Assembly (NCBI GenBank): GCA_002323535.1
Contig: DCQT01000029.1
Span: 1-14,180, forward strand
Reading direction: 5' to 3'
Source of the DNA: Bacteriovoracaceae bacterium UBA1511
GTDB taxonomy: Bacteria; Bdellovibrionota; Bacteriovoracia; Bacteriovoracales; Bacteriovoracaceae
Length of the DNA stretch: 14,180 nucleotides
The notes beneath the pieces were generated by a model that did no database searches, was not told the origin of the DNA, and saw only the letters and a list, made by a program, of their open reading frames with translations. This document shows positions 7,663-14,009 of this stretch, piece by piece; position 1 is the stretch's first letter; every line of letters begins with the position of its first letter. A program made the position numbers and the translations under genes.

Positions 7663-8415
7663 TTATAAATTTTCTCTTTCTTGCGAAATTCCTTTTGCAA
7701 CCCAATAAAAGTTTTTCAATCTAAATTTATTATCTAAAAAATAAAAAAGTATCTGATCATCAACCTCTAATTGATACTTCCACATACCTTTGGACTGCTC
7801 CACAAAAGCCATTCTCCCACTTTGAACAGGAGATACTGATTGGTTTAAATATTGTTCATTAAAAAAAGGAAAACCATCCCAAATTACATTTAAATTCATG
7901 GTTCCTAAATTTTTCTTAGAGCTAATTTCAAAAAAGTTGGTAGTTGCAACACACTCAACAAGTTGTGAGAAAAAACAATGAACTCTTTTATTATCTAAAA
8001 CTTCAGAAACCTTACGATAAACCTTACTGCCAATAACAGAGACAACCTGTAGTGACTTACCGTCTATTTTCAATAAAGACTTGTGTCTTTTTTTATCCAA
8101 CCAAAAAATAGCTTCTGATACCCTTGGGTATAGATAATTCGTTTTTTCGTTAAACCTCTTCGAATTACTAATTGACGTAAACCTCTCCAAATACTTAGAA
8201 GAAAAAGGAGAGCGAAGCTCCTTTTTCAAAATATACTCCCCAGATTTATTTTGTCCAAACCTTCGGTGAATAGTGAAGCTGCCGGTTTCATCTTTATAGC
8301 TATACTCGTAACTCCCCTTTAAAGATGCTGGGTCAGTTTGAGAAATAGATAACATCTCTATGTATGCACATGAGTAAAAGAGTTGAAAGAAACAAAAAAG
8401 CAGAATGCTTTTCAT
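7663..8415 (-). CDS. Predicted lipoprotein, function unknown
   Basis: A 250-residue protein. The first 15 residues are a short lysine-then-hydrophobic signal sequence ending in FYSC, so Cys16 is the likely lipidated residue; the lipobox is not ideal, with aromatic residues at -3 and -2. The rest has no membrane segment and a beta-rich look (alternating hydrophobic and charged residues, GSYEYSYKDETGSFTIHRRF near 34-53). It may be an outer-membrane lipoprotein facing the periplasm. I do not recognise the family. It starts one base after the mreB stop codon and ends 16 bases before nagZ, so it is co-transcribed with two cell-wall genes; a role in envelope or peptidoglycan work is a guess from context only. 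It has no strong Shine-Dalgarno and probably depends on coupling to mreB. Confidence 0.8.
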   Translation of the reverse strand: MKSILLFCFFQLFYSCAYIEMLSISQTDPASLKGSYEYSYKDETGSFTIHRRFGQNKSGEYILKKELRSPFSSKYLERFTSISNSKRFNEKTNYLYPRVSEAIFWLDKKRHKSLLKIDGKSLQVVSVIGSKVYRKVSEVLDNKRVHCFFSQLVECVATTNFFEISSKKNLGTMNLNVIWDGFPFFNEQYLNQSVSPVQSGRMAFVEQSKGMWKYQLEVDDQILFYFLDNKFRLKNFYWVAKGISQERENL

Positions 8416-8416
8416 T

Positions 8417-9454
8417 CTAACTAAGGGTTGTCACCTGCTTAAGAAGCGAAATTGACTCGAGGGCTTTTCCACATCCACGAACAACACACGTCAGAGGATC
8501 TTCAGCTAATGTAACTGGAAGGCCTGTTTTCTCCTTAATCAGAAGATCAAGGTTTGCTAGAAGTGCTCCACCACCAGCAAGCACAATTCCATTATCAACA
8601 ATATCTGCAGCTAATTCAGGTGGTGTTTTTTCTAAACTAACTTTAATCGCCTCAACAACCTCACCAATAGGATCAGAAAGTGCGTCTCGAATTTCATCAC
8701 TTGTTACTTCAATAATTTTTGGCGCTCCACCAATGAGGTCTCGACCTTTCACCTCAAAAGTTTTTACTTCGTCATCAAATGGATAAGCATTACCAATATT
8801 TATTTTAATTGCCTCAGCGGTTCTCTCTCCGATTAATAGACTGTATTTCTTTTTAATATAACTTGAAATTGCTTCATCAAATTTATCACCAGCGACTCTC
8901 TCAGATTTAGAGAAAACAATCCCACCAAGAGAAATGACGGCAACTTCTGTCGTTCCACCACCAATATCAACGATCATACTTCCAGATGGCTCCGTAATTG
9001 GAAGACCTGCACCAATCGCTGCGGCCATTGGCTCTTCTATCAAATAAACCTCTCTCGCTCCAGCTTGTTCAGCTGATTCTTTGACAGCTCTTTTCTCAAC
9101 TTGAGTGATTCCAAATGGAATACAAATAATGATTCTTGGCTTGATTAACTTTGAACCAGAGATTGATTTTTGAATAAAGTACCTAAGCATTGCTTGAGTA
9201 ACTTCAAAGTCTGCAATAACACCATCTTTCATTGGTCTTATTGCTTTAATAGAGCCGGGTGTTCTTCCTAGCATCTGCTTAGCTTCAGTTCCAACGGCAA
9301 GAACTTTAGAAATTCCTTTCACACCTTGATGAACTGCAACGACAGAAGGCTCATTAACAATGATGCCTTTATCTTTGGCACAAACAAGAGTATTTGCTGT
9401 CCCTAAATCTATTGCTAAATCATTTGAAAACCAATCGAATACTTTTTTTAACAT
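8417..9454 (-). CDS. mreB: Rod-shape-determining actin homologue MreB
   Basis: A bacterial actin that polymerises on the inner face of the cytoplasmic membrane and directs the elongasome, so sets rod shape. The protein has 345 residues (E. coli MreB: 347). It begins MLKKVFDWFSND, the membrane-binding amphipathic N-terminus, followed by phosphate-1 motif DLGTANTL (16-23), MLGRTPG (61-67), IRPMKDGVIADF (72-83), EEPMAAAIGAGLP (140-152), phosphate-2 motif DIGGGTTEVAVISLGG (163-178) and adenosine motif GGGALL (294-299). The ATG at 9454 is preferred because it aligns with MreB family starts and has AAAGG eight bases upstream; an ATG at 9460 adds only Met-Ala. mreC and mreD do not follow; a lipoprotein gene and nagZ do. 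It starts 17 bases after the AMP nucleosidase stop, so it is probably in the same transcript. Confidence 0.97.
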   Translation of the reverse strand: MLKKVFDWFSNDLAIDLGTANTLVCAKDKGIIVNEPSVVAVHQGVKGISKVLAVGTEAKQMLGRTPGSIKAIRPMKDGVIADFEVTQAMLRYFIQKSISGSKLIKPRIIICIPFGITQVEKRAVKESAEQAGAREVYLIEEPMAAAIGAGLPITEPSGSMIVDIGGGTTEVAVISLGGIVFSKSERVAGDKFDEAISSYIKKKYSLLIGERTAEAIKINIGNAYPFDDEVKTFEVKGRDLIGGAPKIIEVTSDEIRDALSDPIGEVVEAIKVSLEKTPPELAADIVDNGIVLAGGGALLANLDLLIKEKTGLPVTLAEDPLTCVVRGCGKALESISLLKQVTTLS

Positions 9455-9471
9455 AGCCATAACCTTTATTC

Positions 9472-10485
9472 CTACCAGGTGTAATGCCTGATTTTCTCCC
9501 CTCTAGTGGCAATCTCTTTCATTGCCTGAATACCTAAATCAATATGTTTTGCGGTGTATTTTTTAAACACCTCTTTTGCGGATTCTTTAGTTTTAATGCC
9601 ACCTTTTTGCATTGGACAGTCACTAACCAATAAGAGAGCACCAATGTTTACCTTAGAGACAAAGCAAATTGTAAAAAGAGCAGCTGTTTCCATCTCTACT
9701 GCAAGCACTCTTTCATCAATCAAATTATCCTTAAACTTTTGATCAAATTCCCAAAATCTGAAGTCGGTAGAGTGTATGGTGCCCGTTCTATATTCAATTT
9801 TATTTTCGACAAGAATCTGACTAACGAATTTTTGAATTTTGAAAGTTGGAAGCGCGGGAACCTGAGGAGGAAGAAAGTGCCCAGATACTCCTTCAGCTCT
9901 GATTGATGCGATTGGCAGTATAAAATCTCCAACTTTCAAGGATCGATGGACAGCGCCGCATAAACCTAGAAATAAAACAGCCTTTGGATTTACTACTGAG
10001 ACTAACTCTCCAACCAAAGCTGCCATCGCTGAACCAACACCAAATTCAATAATCGTAACATGCGCCTCCTTTGAAGAAGAAGCCTGAAATGCCGACCCCT
10101 TCGTATGGTAAGCGTCGTCAAACGTCTCATTAAAAGTTTCAATATACTTATGAAAATTTGTTAAAATAATTTGGTTTTGAAAATCTTTAATATCATGCCC
10201 AGTATATCTTTCGAGCATGTCTATCGCGATTTTATGTTTTGCCTTGTTACCGTGAATTCTTCTGGACAACTCTAGTAATCTTCTTGGATGAATATGTTTG
10301 TCCTGCGCTAGCTCTTTTTTTGCTTGAGCCTTAAATGACCCCTCGGAAACTGATTTGACATTCTTTTTGGACAGTTTCTTAGAAGAGGCTTTTTTTGCTA
10401 CCTTTTTGGATGCTGATTTTTTAGTCACTTTTTTAGAAACTTTTTTCTTGGTAGCTTTTTTCTTGGTAGCTTTTGTTTTAGACAA
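9472..10485 (-). CDS. amn: AMP nucleosidase with histone-H1-like lysine-rich N-terminal tail
   Basis: It probably hydrolyses AMP to adenine and ribose 5-phosphate (nucleoside phosphorylase/AMP nucleosidase fold). The catalytic part (about 64-337) has the features of the short bacterial AMP nucleosidases: ILTNFHKYIETF at 107-118, EFGVGSAMAAL at 147-157, LFLGLCGAVH at 171-180, GDFILPIASIRAEGVS at 186-201, PPQVPALPTF at 206-215, and VEMETAALF at 263-271. The phosphorylase-typical Asp is at 289 (SDCP). Residues 1-50 are unlike the family: lysine, alanine, serine and threonine repeats (KATKK, VSKK, SASKK), as in histone H1-like proteins. The tail could bind nucleic acid or ribosomes (inference). 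The start is TTG, with AAGGA six bases upstream. It is the first gene before mreB. MTA/SAH nucleosidase is an alternative, but the sequence features favour AMP nucleosidase. Confidence 0.87.
   Translation of the reverse strand: MSKTKATKKKATKKKVSKKVTKKSASKKVAKKASSKKLSKKNVKSVSEGSFKAQAKKELAQDKHIHPRRLLELSRRIHGNKAKHKIAIDMLERYTGHDIKDFQNQIILTNFHKYIETFNETFDDAYHTKGSAFQASSSKEAHVTIIEFGVGSAMAALVGELVSVVNPKAVLFLGLCGAVHRSLKVGDFILPIASIRAEGVSGHFLPPQVPALPTFKIQKFVSQILVENKIEYRTGTIHSTDFRFWEFDQKFKDNLIDERVLAVEMETAALFTICFVSKVNIGALLLVSDCPMQKGGIKTKESAKEVFKKYTAKHIDLGIQAMKEIATRGEKIRHYTW
10441..10470 (-). repeat. Tandem 2 x 15-bp repeat in the amn lysine-rich tail
   Basis: Two identical 15-base units (10441-10455 and 10456-10470 on the plus strand, TTTTTTCTTGGTAGC) sit side by side and encode the two KATKK units near the start of the AMP nucleosidase. 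Identity at every base, including third positions, suggests recent slippage duplication, so the tail length may vary between strains. Confidence 0.85.
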
Positions 10486-10511
10486 TGCCTTTCCTTAGCA
10501 ATTTTGCCTTA

Positions 10512-10541
10512 AAGATATCATCCTAAATAATTTATTGACAA
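10512..10541 (-). promoter_or_regulatory. Candidate promoter of the amn-mreB-lipoprotein-nagZ set
   Basis: Reading the minus strand, TTGTCA (10541-10536) is followed after 18 bases by TATCTT (10517-10512), a plausible sigma-70-type pair about 27 bases before the amn start codon. It is the only reasonable pair I see in the short upstream region. In AT-rich DNA such matches arise by chance, so confidence is low. Confidence 0.35.
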
Positions 10542-10579
10542 CTTATTAGCCAAACATAATGAAAACAAAAACATTGCAA

Positions 10580-10607
10580 TTGCATATCATTTTTCATAGT
10601 TTATATA
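10580..10607 (+). promoter_or_regulatory. Candidate promoter of the small basic protein gene, with 10-bp palindrome at the -35
   Basis: TTGCAT (10580-10585) and TATATA (10602-10607) are separated by 16 bases; TATAAG at 10604-10609 gives an 18-base spacer. Transcription would start near 10614, about 58 bases before the ATG at 10672. The perfect palindrome TGCAATTGCA (10575-10584) overlaps the -35 box and could be an operator, though none is known to me. Confidence 0.4.
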
Positions 10608-10623
10608 AGTTTACGCAAAGAAC

Positions 10624-10650
10624 AACGCGGGGCGCATGCCGGTATCCGTT
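10624..10650 (+). promoter_or_regulatory. G+C-rich, possibly folded 5' leader of the small basic protein gene
   Basis: Between 10626 and 10648, 18 of 23 bases are G or C, in a region otherwise strongly AT-rich. AACG (10624-10627) can pair with CGTT (10647-10650), and inside it GGC (10631-10633) with GCC (10638-10640) around a GCAT loop. It lies in the predicted untranslated leader, just before the ribosome binding site. A structured leader is common for ribosomal-protein genes that control their own translation; here that is inference only. Confidence 0.3.
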
Positions 10651-10671
10651 TACATCCATCAGGAGAATAAT

Positions 10672-10776
10672 ATGGGAATGGGAAGAAAAAAATCAGTTCT
10701 AAAAATGAAAAGAAAAAGTAGTCAAAAAAGAAAAAAAGAAAGACTTAAAAGAACTATCGCTGCAAAAAAGAAGTAG
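10672..10776 (+). CDS. Small basic protein, candidate bS22/mS38-like (AURKAIP1/COX24) ribosomal protein
   Basis: A 34-residue open frame on the opposite strand from all its neighbours. It has an ideal AGGAG (10661-10665) six bases before the ATG. The product starts MGMGRKKSVLKMKRK and is more than half lysine or arginine, with no acidic residue but one glutamate. The core SVLKMKRK, followed by about twenty basic residues, resembles the AURKAIP1/COX24 domain of mitochondrial mS38 and its bacterial counterpart bS22, a roughly 33-residue protein of mycobacterial ribosomes whose core is SVIKKRRKRMSKKK. That similarity is from memory and short, so the family assignment is tentative, but the gene itself is well supported by start signal, leader and the strong hairpin at its stop codon. 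It would act on rRNA in the small ribosomal subunit. The alternative is another tiny RNA- or DNA-binding protein. Confidence 0.75.
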   Translation: MGMGRKKSVLKMKRKSSQKRKKERLKRTIAAKKK

Positions 10777-10791
10777 TCTTATGACTACTTC
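10764..10791 (-). terminator. Hairpin terminator shared by two convergent genes
   Basis: GAAGTAGTC (10770-10778) and GACTACTTC (10783-10791) form a perfect 9-bp stem with a four-base loop. On the minus strand the stem is followed by six T residues (10769-10764), a good intrinsic terminator for the large lipoprotein gene. On the plus strand what follows is only T/C-rich (TACTCCTCTT), so it may work less well for the small basic protein gene. The stem contains the stop codon of the plus-strand gene (TAG 10774-10776), and its edge is the last base of the minus-strand gene's stop (10791-10793). Confidence 0.85.
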
Positions 10792-12782
10792 TACTCCTCT
10801 TCCTCTGACTGACCACCCGTAATTTCTTCTTTTGCCTCACGTTTGACATACCTTAGCCCACTTTGGGCGTATTTTCCTCTAAAGTGCCCTATCTCAAAGT
10901 CTAAGTTCCATCGGTTTTTAATTAAACTAAAAAGTCCGCTTGATATTTTTATCTCATCTACCCCTGAGACAGAATTGAACAAATCTTCCCTCGAGGTAAT
11001 CTCTGAGAGGTCTCTTTCTTTAAATAACTCTGTTAAAAATAGTATTGCATTATGCCCCCTTGCTTCTGGAAGCTTAGGTGCATATCCATAACTTTCTTTA
11101 AATAATTTCTTCTCTCCACCTGGTAATGATTTACTAAGATTGAAATTTACACCCCTCTTTCCGCGCGACACTTCCATCACAACGCTACTTCTCCAACTAG
11201 ATGGGCCAACCAAAACCTCATTGGTTGCATCAAAGTAAGAAAAACTGGGTATTATCTGTGCGGCACTATAAGGTGCTGATGGAATAAAGACCCAATCAAA
11301 ATCCACTAGGGGCTTTAACTTTTGTACCCTTCTTATTACTGACTTTTCTAAAGAATAGACTTGATTTAATATCTCAAGTTCTTCCTTTCTTTCTCGGTTA
11401 TATTTTAAACCCAACAAGTCTTTAATTGGATCTCTAAGGTCTTTTTTTGATGGATCAAAGCTTACAGCGTCAACTACTTCAACTCCATACTCTGAGGACA
11501 AGTTCCAAAAAGTATTTAGGTAACTTTTCCCAATATGGCTTTTCGGGAATACCACCGCTGCTTTCGAGGACGGAAACTCTGAAGACATTCTGCTCAGAAC
11601 TGCTCTCACCTCAGACTCCACTGAACCAGGTATTTCAACAAGGAATTGAGTTTTTGATTTCTCCGGAGTTAAAACTTTTGCCAAACTCAAAAAGATCACT
11701 TGATACTTTCTCAACTCCTCGAAGTAGGTTGTTGCCGATGAAGATTCTATGCCTCCGATTACACTAGAAACTTTATACCTCTTTACCAACTTTTTGATTG
11801 CTTGAGCCCCGATAATTGAACTAGACTTAGAGTCTTCTACTATTAGTCGAAAGCCTTTTTTATCAAGTCCACCTTGAAATGCTGAGTGAATCCCCCGAAG
11901 AATTCGCACTCCAAATTTTTTATACTTTCCAGAAAGTGGTAACACTACTCCTATGGCTTTTGTATCGATTTCAGAGAATGCTCCCAGTCTCTCCTTAAAT
12001 CTTAGCACCTGCTCATTCGCATTTGAGTTAACCCAATCTAGCACTTCCAAAGATGCCATTAATTTTTTTGCATCTGATGTAAATCCAGAGAAATAACTTC
12101 TTTCAATTATTTCCAATACATATTTCAAGGACTGCTGATTTATTTTCTCTATTAACTTCTCAGCAATTGTAATTTGGCTTTCAATCGTTTTTCCTTTTAT
12201 TAAAATTTCAAATGCTCTTAAACTATCTTTGTATTCGTCAGGAGAAGAACTTCCAAAGCTTCTTACAAAGCCAACCAAAGAATCAAATTGTAATGCCTTA
12301 TCTTCAACATATGTCGCTATTTCATAATTAAGTAAGTAAAAGCTCTTTTGACCCTCTTGACCTAAATAGGAACTATCTACTTGAGATAAATTCTTAAGGG
12401 ATTCTTCAAAAAGGCCTAGTTGAAAGTTTGCATTCGCTAGGTTCAAATTGATCGTGGCCATTAATCTCAAATCCTCGACTTCGAAAGACGACGCCTGAGA
12501 AAAATGAAATATTGCTTTCTCGAAGTTTTTATTATTAAGAAAGTGAACACCTATTAAGTTTCTTCTAAATGCTTTTTCCTCTTTTGAGAGATTTACCTCA
12601 TCTAAGGCCATTAGGTACTCAATTGACTCCTCCCACTTATCTTCTTCTCGTAAATCAATAACCTTCTCAACTGCAGCAAGAAAATCATCCGAATAATACC
12701 TTTTCCAATCATTATCATTAAGAGGAGTTATACCCGCACATGAATGCAAGAAGAATAAAAATAAAATACCAAATAATTTCAC
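10791..12782 (-). CDS. Lipoprotein with TPR-like N-terminus and periplasmic-binding-protein domain (LpoA/LppC-like)
   Basis: A 663-residue protein. The N-terminus KLFGILFLFFLHSC is a lipoprotein signal with Cys15 as the lipidated residue. Residues of about 30-265 are helical with TPR-like repeats (HFLNNKNFEKAIFHFSQAS near 80-98, then NANFQLGLFEESLKNL near 117-132). From about 273 a type I periplasmic-binding fold begins (AIGVVLPLSGKYKKFGVRIL), with SSVIGGIESSSATTYFEEL and a second lobe reaching about 600. The tail is acidic (GGQSEEEE). This two-part layout is that of LpoA/LppC (PF04348), the outer-membrane activator of penicillin-binding protein 1A in Gammaproteobacteria; here that role is inferred. 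A ligand-binding receptor is the alternative. The GTG at 12782 is preferred: GGAG lies six bases before it, against three for TTG at 12785. It follows dnaJ by 60 bases. Confidence 0.82.
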   Translation of the reverse strand: MKLFGILFLFFLHSCAGITPLNDNDWKRYYSDDFLAAVEKVIDLREEDKWEESIEYLMALDEVNLSKEEKAFRRNLIGVHFLNNKNFEKAIFHFSQASSFEVEDLRLMATINLNLANANFQLGLFEESLKNLSQVDSSYLGQEGQKSFYLLNYEIATYVEDKALQFDSLVGFVRSFGSSSPDEYKDSLRAFEILIKGKTIESQITIAEKLIEKINQQSLKYVLEIIERSYFSGFTSDAKKLMASLEVLDWVNSNANEQVLRFKERLGAFSEIDTKAIGVVLPLSGKYKKFGVRILRGIHSAFQGGLDKKGFRLIVEDSKSSSIIGAQAIKKLVKRYKVSSVIGGIESSSATTYFEELRKYQVIFLSLAKVLTPEKSKTQFLVEIPGSVESEVRAVLSRMSSEFPSSKAAVVFPKSHIGKSYLNTFWNLSSEYGVEVVDAVSFDPSKKDLRDPIKDLLGLKYNRERKEELEILNQVYSLEKSVIRRVQKLKPLVDFDWVFIPSAPYSAAQIIPSFSYFDATNEVLVGPSSWRSSVVMEVSRGKRGVNFNLSKSLPGGEKKLFKESYGYAPKLPEARGHNAILFLTELFKERDLSEITSREDLFNSVSGVDEIKISSGLFSLIKNRWNLDFEIGHFRGKYAQSGLRYVKREAKEEITGGQSEEEE

Positions 12783-12783
12783 C

Positions 12784-12826
12784 AAATACTCCAGATCGTT
12801 ACTTACAAAAGGTTACCAGAGTATTT
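12784..12826 (-). promoter_or_regulatory. Inverted repeat covering the lipoprotein gene's ribosome binding site
   Basis: AAATACTC (12784-12791) and GAGTATTT (12819-12826) are a perfect 8-bp inverted repeat with a 27-base loop. On the minus-strand transcript the promoter-proximal arm would pair with the arm that holds three bases of the GGAG ribosome binding site (12792-12789) and ends just before the start codon. Folding would hinder initiation. There is no T-run, so it is not a standard terminator. The long loop makes the pairing weak, and a chance match is possible. Confidence 0.3.
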
Positions 12827-12842
12827 TAAGGAGAAGAACTAA

Positions 12843-13970
12843 TTATTGAAACAGATCTTTTACTTTATCAAAGAAGTTTGATGCCATAGGGTTGGATGAA
12901 TTAGTGTCTGTCGCAGCAAGTTGCTCAAATAACTTCTTTTGCTCAGATGTAAGTTTCGTCGGAGTTTCGACATGAACAGTAATAATTTGATCGCCTACTC
13001 CGTATCCTCCAAGCTTTTGGAATCCCTTACCTTTAATCCGCATCTTCTTACCAGATTGAGTGCCGGCGGGAACTTTCATTTCAACATTACCAGTTAACGT
13101 TGGAACTCTAATTGTTGTTCCAAGAGCAGCCTGAGAAAAGCTCACGGGTACCATGCAACAAACATCAAAGTCCTCGCGAGTAAAAAACTCATGCTCTTTA
13201 ACTCGAACAACTACGTACAAGTCGCCTGCAGGTCCACCTTTTCTTCCTGAGTCACCCTCTCCGCGAAGCTTTAGTCTTTGCCCATCATCAATACCAGCTG
13301 GGATTTTAACCTCTAGTTCACTTTTTGATCTAGTAACACCTTGACCACCACAAGAACGACATGGATCTTTAATAACCTGTCCAGAGCCATTACATTTTGG
13401 ACAGGTTGTGGCCACAGTAAAAAAGCCCTGCTGCCTTCTAACCTCTCCATGCCCATTACAATAGTCACAAGTAACTGGTCCTGAGCCTGCCGCGGCTCCA
13501 GATCCATTACACGTCCCACAAGTTTTATGTTTATTTATAGAAACGACTTTTTCTGCACCGAGCGCAGCCTCTTTAAAAGTTACGTCGACTACAACCTGAA
13601 GATCATCCCCTGGAATTCCTTGAGAGCGTCTTCCGCGTCCACGACCGCCGCCTCCACCAAAGATATCTCCAAAAAGGTCTCCAAAAATATCTCCAAAGTC
13701 TCCACTAAAGCCTTCAGCTCCACCAAAACCACCTGCTTGGCCATTAACCCCTGCGTGTCCAAACTGATCGTATCTAGTTCTTTTGTCGTCATTAGTTAGA
13801 ACTTCAGCAGCTTCACTAGCTTCTTTAAACTTTGACTCTGCAGCTTTATCTCCTGGATTTCGATCCGGGTGATATTTCATGGCAAGTTTTCTGTAGGCTT
13901 TTTTTACTTCATCCTTCGAAGCACCTTTTTGTAATCCTAAGACGTCGTAATAATCTCTTTTCTCACTCAT
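12843..13970 (-). CDS. dnaJ: Chaperone DnaJ (Hsp40)
   Basis: The J-domain co-chaperone that delivers unfolded substrates to DnaK and stimulates its ATPase in the cytoplasm. Its 375 residues match class I DnaJ (E. coli: 376). J domain 5-70 with the essential HPD at 34-36; Gly/Phe-rich region about 75-118 (GGFGG, then repeated GDIFGD units); four zinc-binding CxxCxGxG motifs at 151-158, 168-175, 190-197 and 204-211; then the C-terminal substrate-binding domain and an FDKVKDLF ending. In the J domain the usual EAYEVL reads EAAEVL. It begins 39 bases after the dnaK stop codon in the normal dnaK-dnaJ order, so it is probably co-transcribed with dnaK. AGG lies five bases before the ATG. Confidence 0.98.
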   Translation of the reverse strand: MSEKRDYYDVLGLQKGASKDEVKKAYRKLAMKYHPDRNPGDKAAESKFKEASEAAEVLTNDDKRTRYDQFGHAGVNGQAGGFGGAEGFSGDFGDIFGDLFGDIFGGGGGRGRGRRSQGIPGDDLQVVVDVTFKEAALGAEKVVSINKHKTCGTCNGSGAAAGSGPVTCDYCNGHGEVRRQQGFFTVATTCPKCNGSGQVIKDPCRSCGGQGVTRSKSELEVKIPAGIDDGQRLKLRGEGDSGRKGGPAGDLYVVVRVKEHEFFTREDFDVCCMVPVSFSQAALGTTIRVPTLTGNVEMKVPAGTQSGKKMRIKGKGFQKLGGYGVGDQIITVHVETPTKLTSEQKKLFEQLAATDTNSSNPMASNFFDKVKDLFQ

Positions 13971-14009
13971 AAAAACCTACAGAAACTCTCGCTATAAAAA
14001 TTATTTTAA

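Noticed and set aside
10535..10560. Perfect TTGACA on the plus strand as -35 for the small basic protein gene
   Set aside because: The only good -10-like element (CATAAT, 10555-10560) is 14 bases away, too close; the TTGCAT/TATATA pair further downstream fits better.
11447..11767. Plus-strand 106-codon frame
   Set aside because: Antisense to the large lipoprotein gene, with no recognisable motif; the minus-strand frame is supported by the signal sequence and binding-protein fold.
13527..13799. Plus-strand 90-codon frame opposite dnaJ
   Set aside because: Lies fully within dnaJ, whose J domain and Gly/Phe region are unambiguous; its Ser/Thr/Lys-rich composition comes from the complement of the glycine-rich region.
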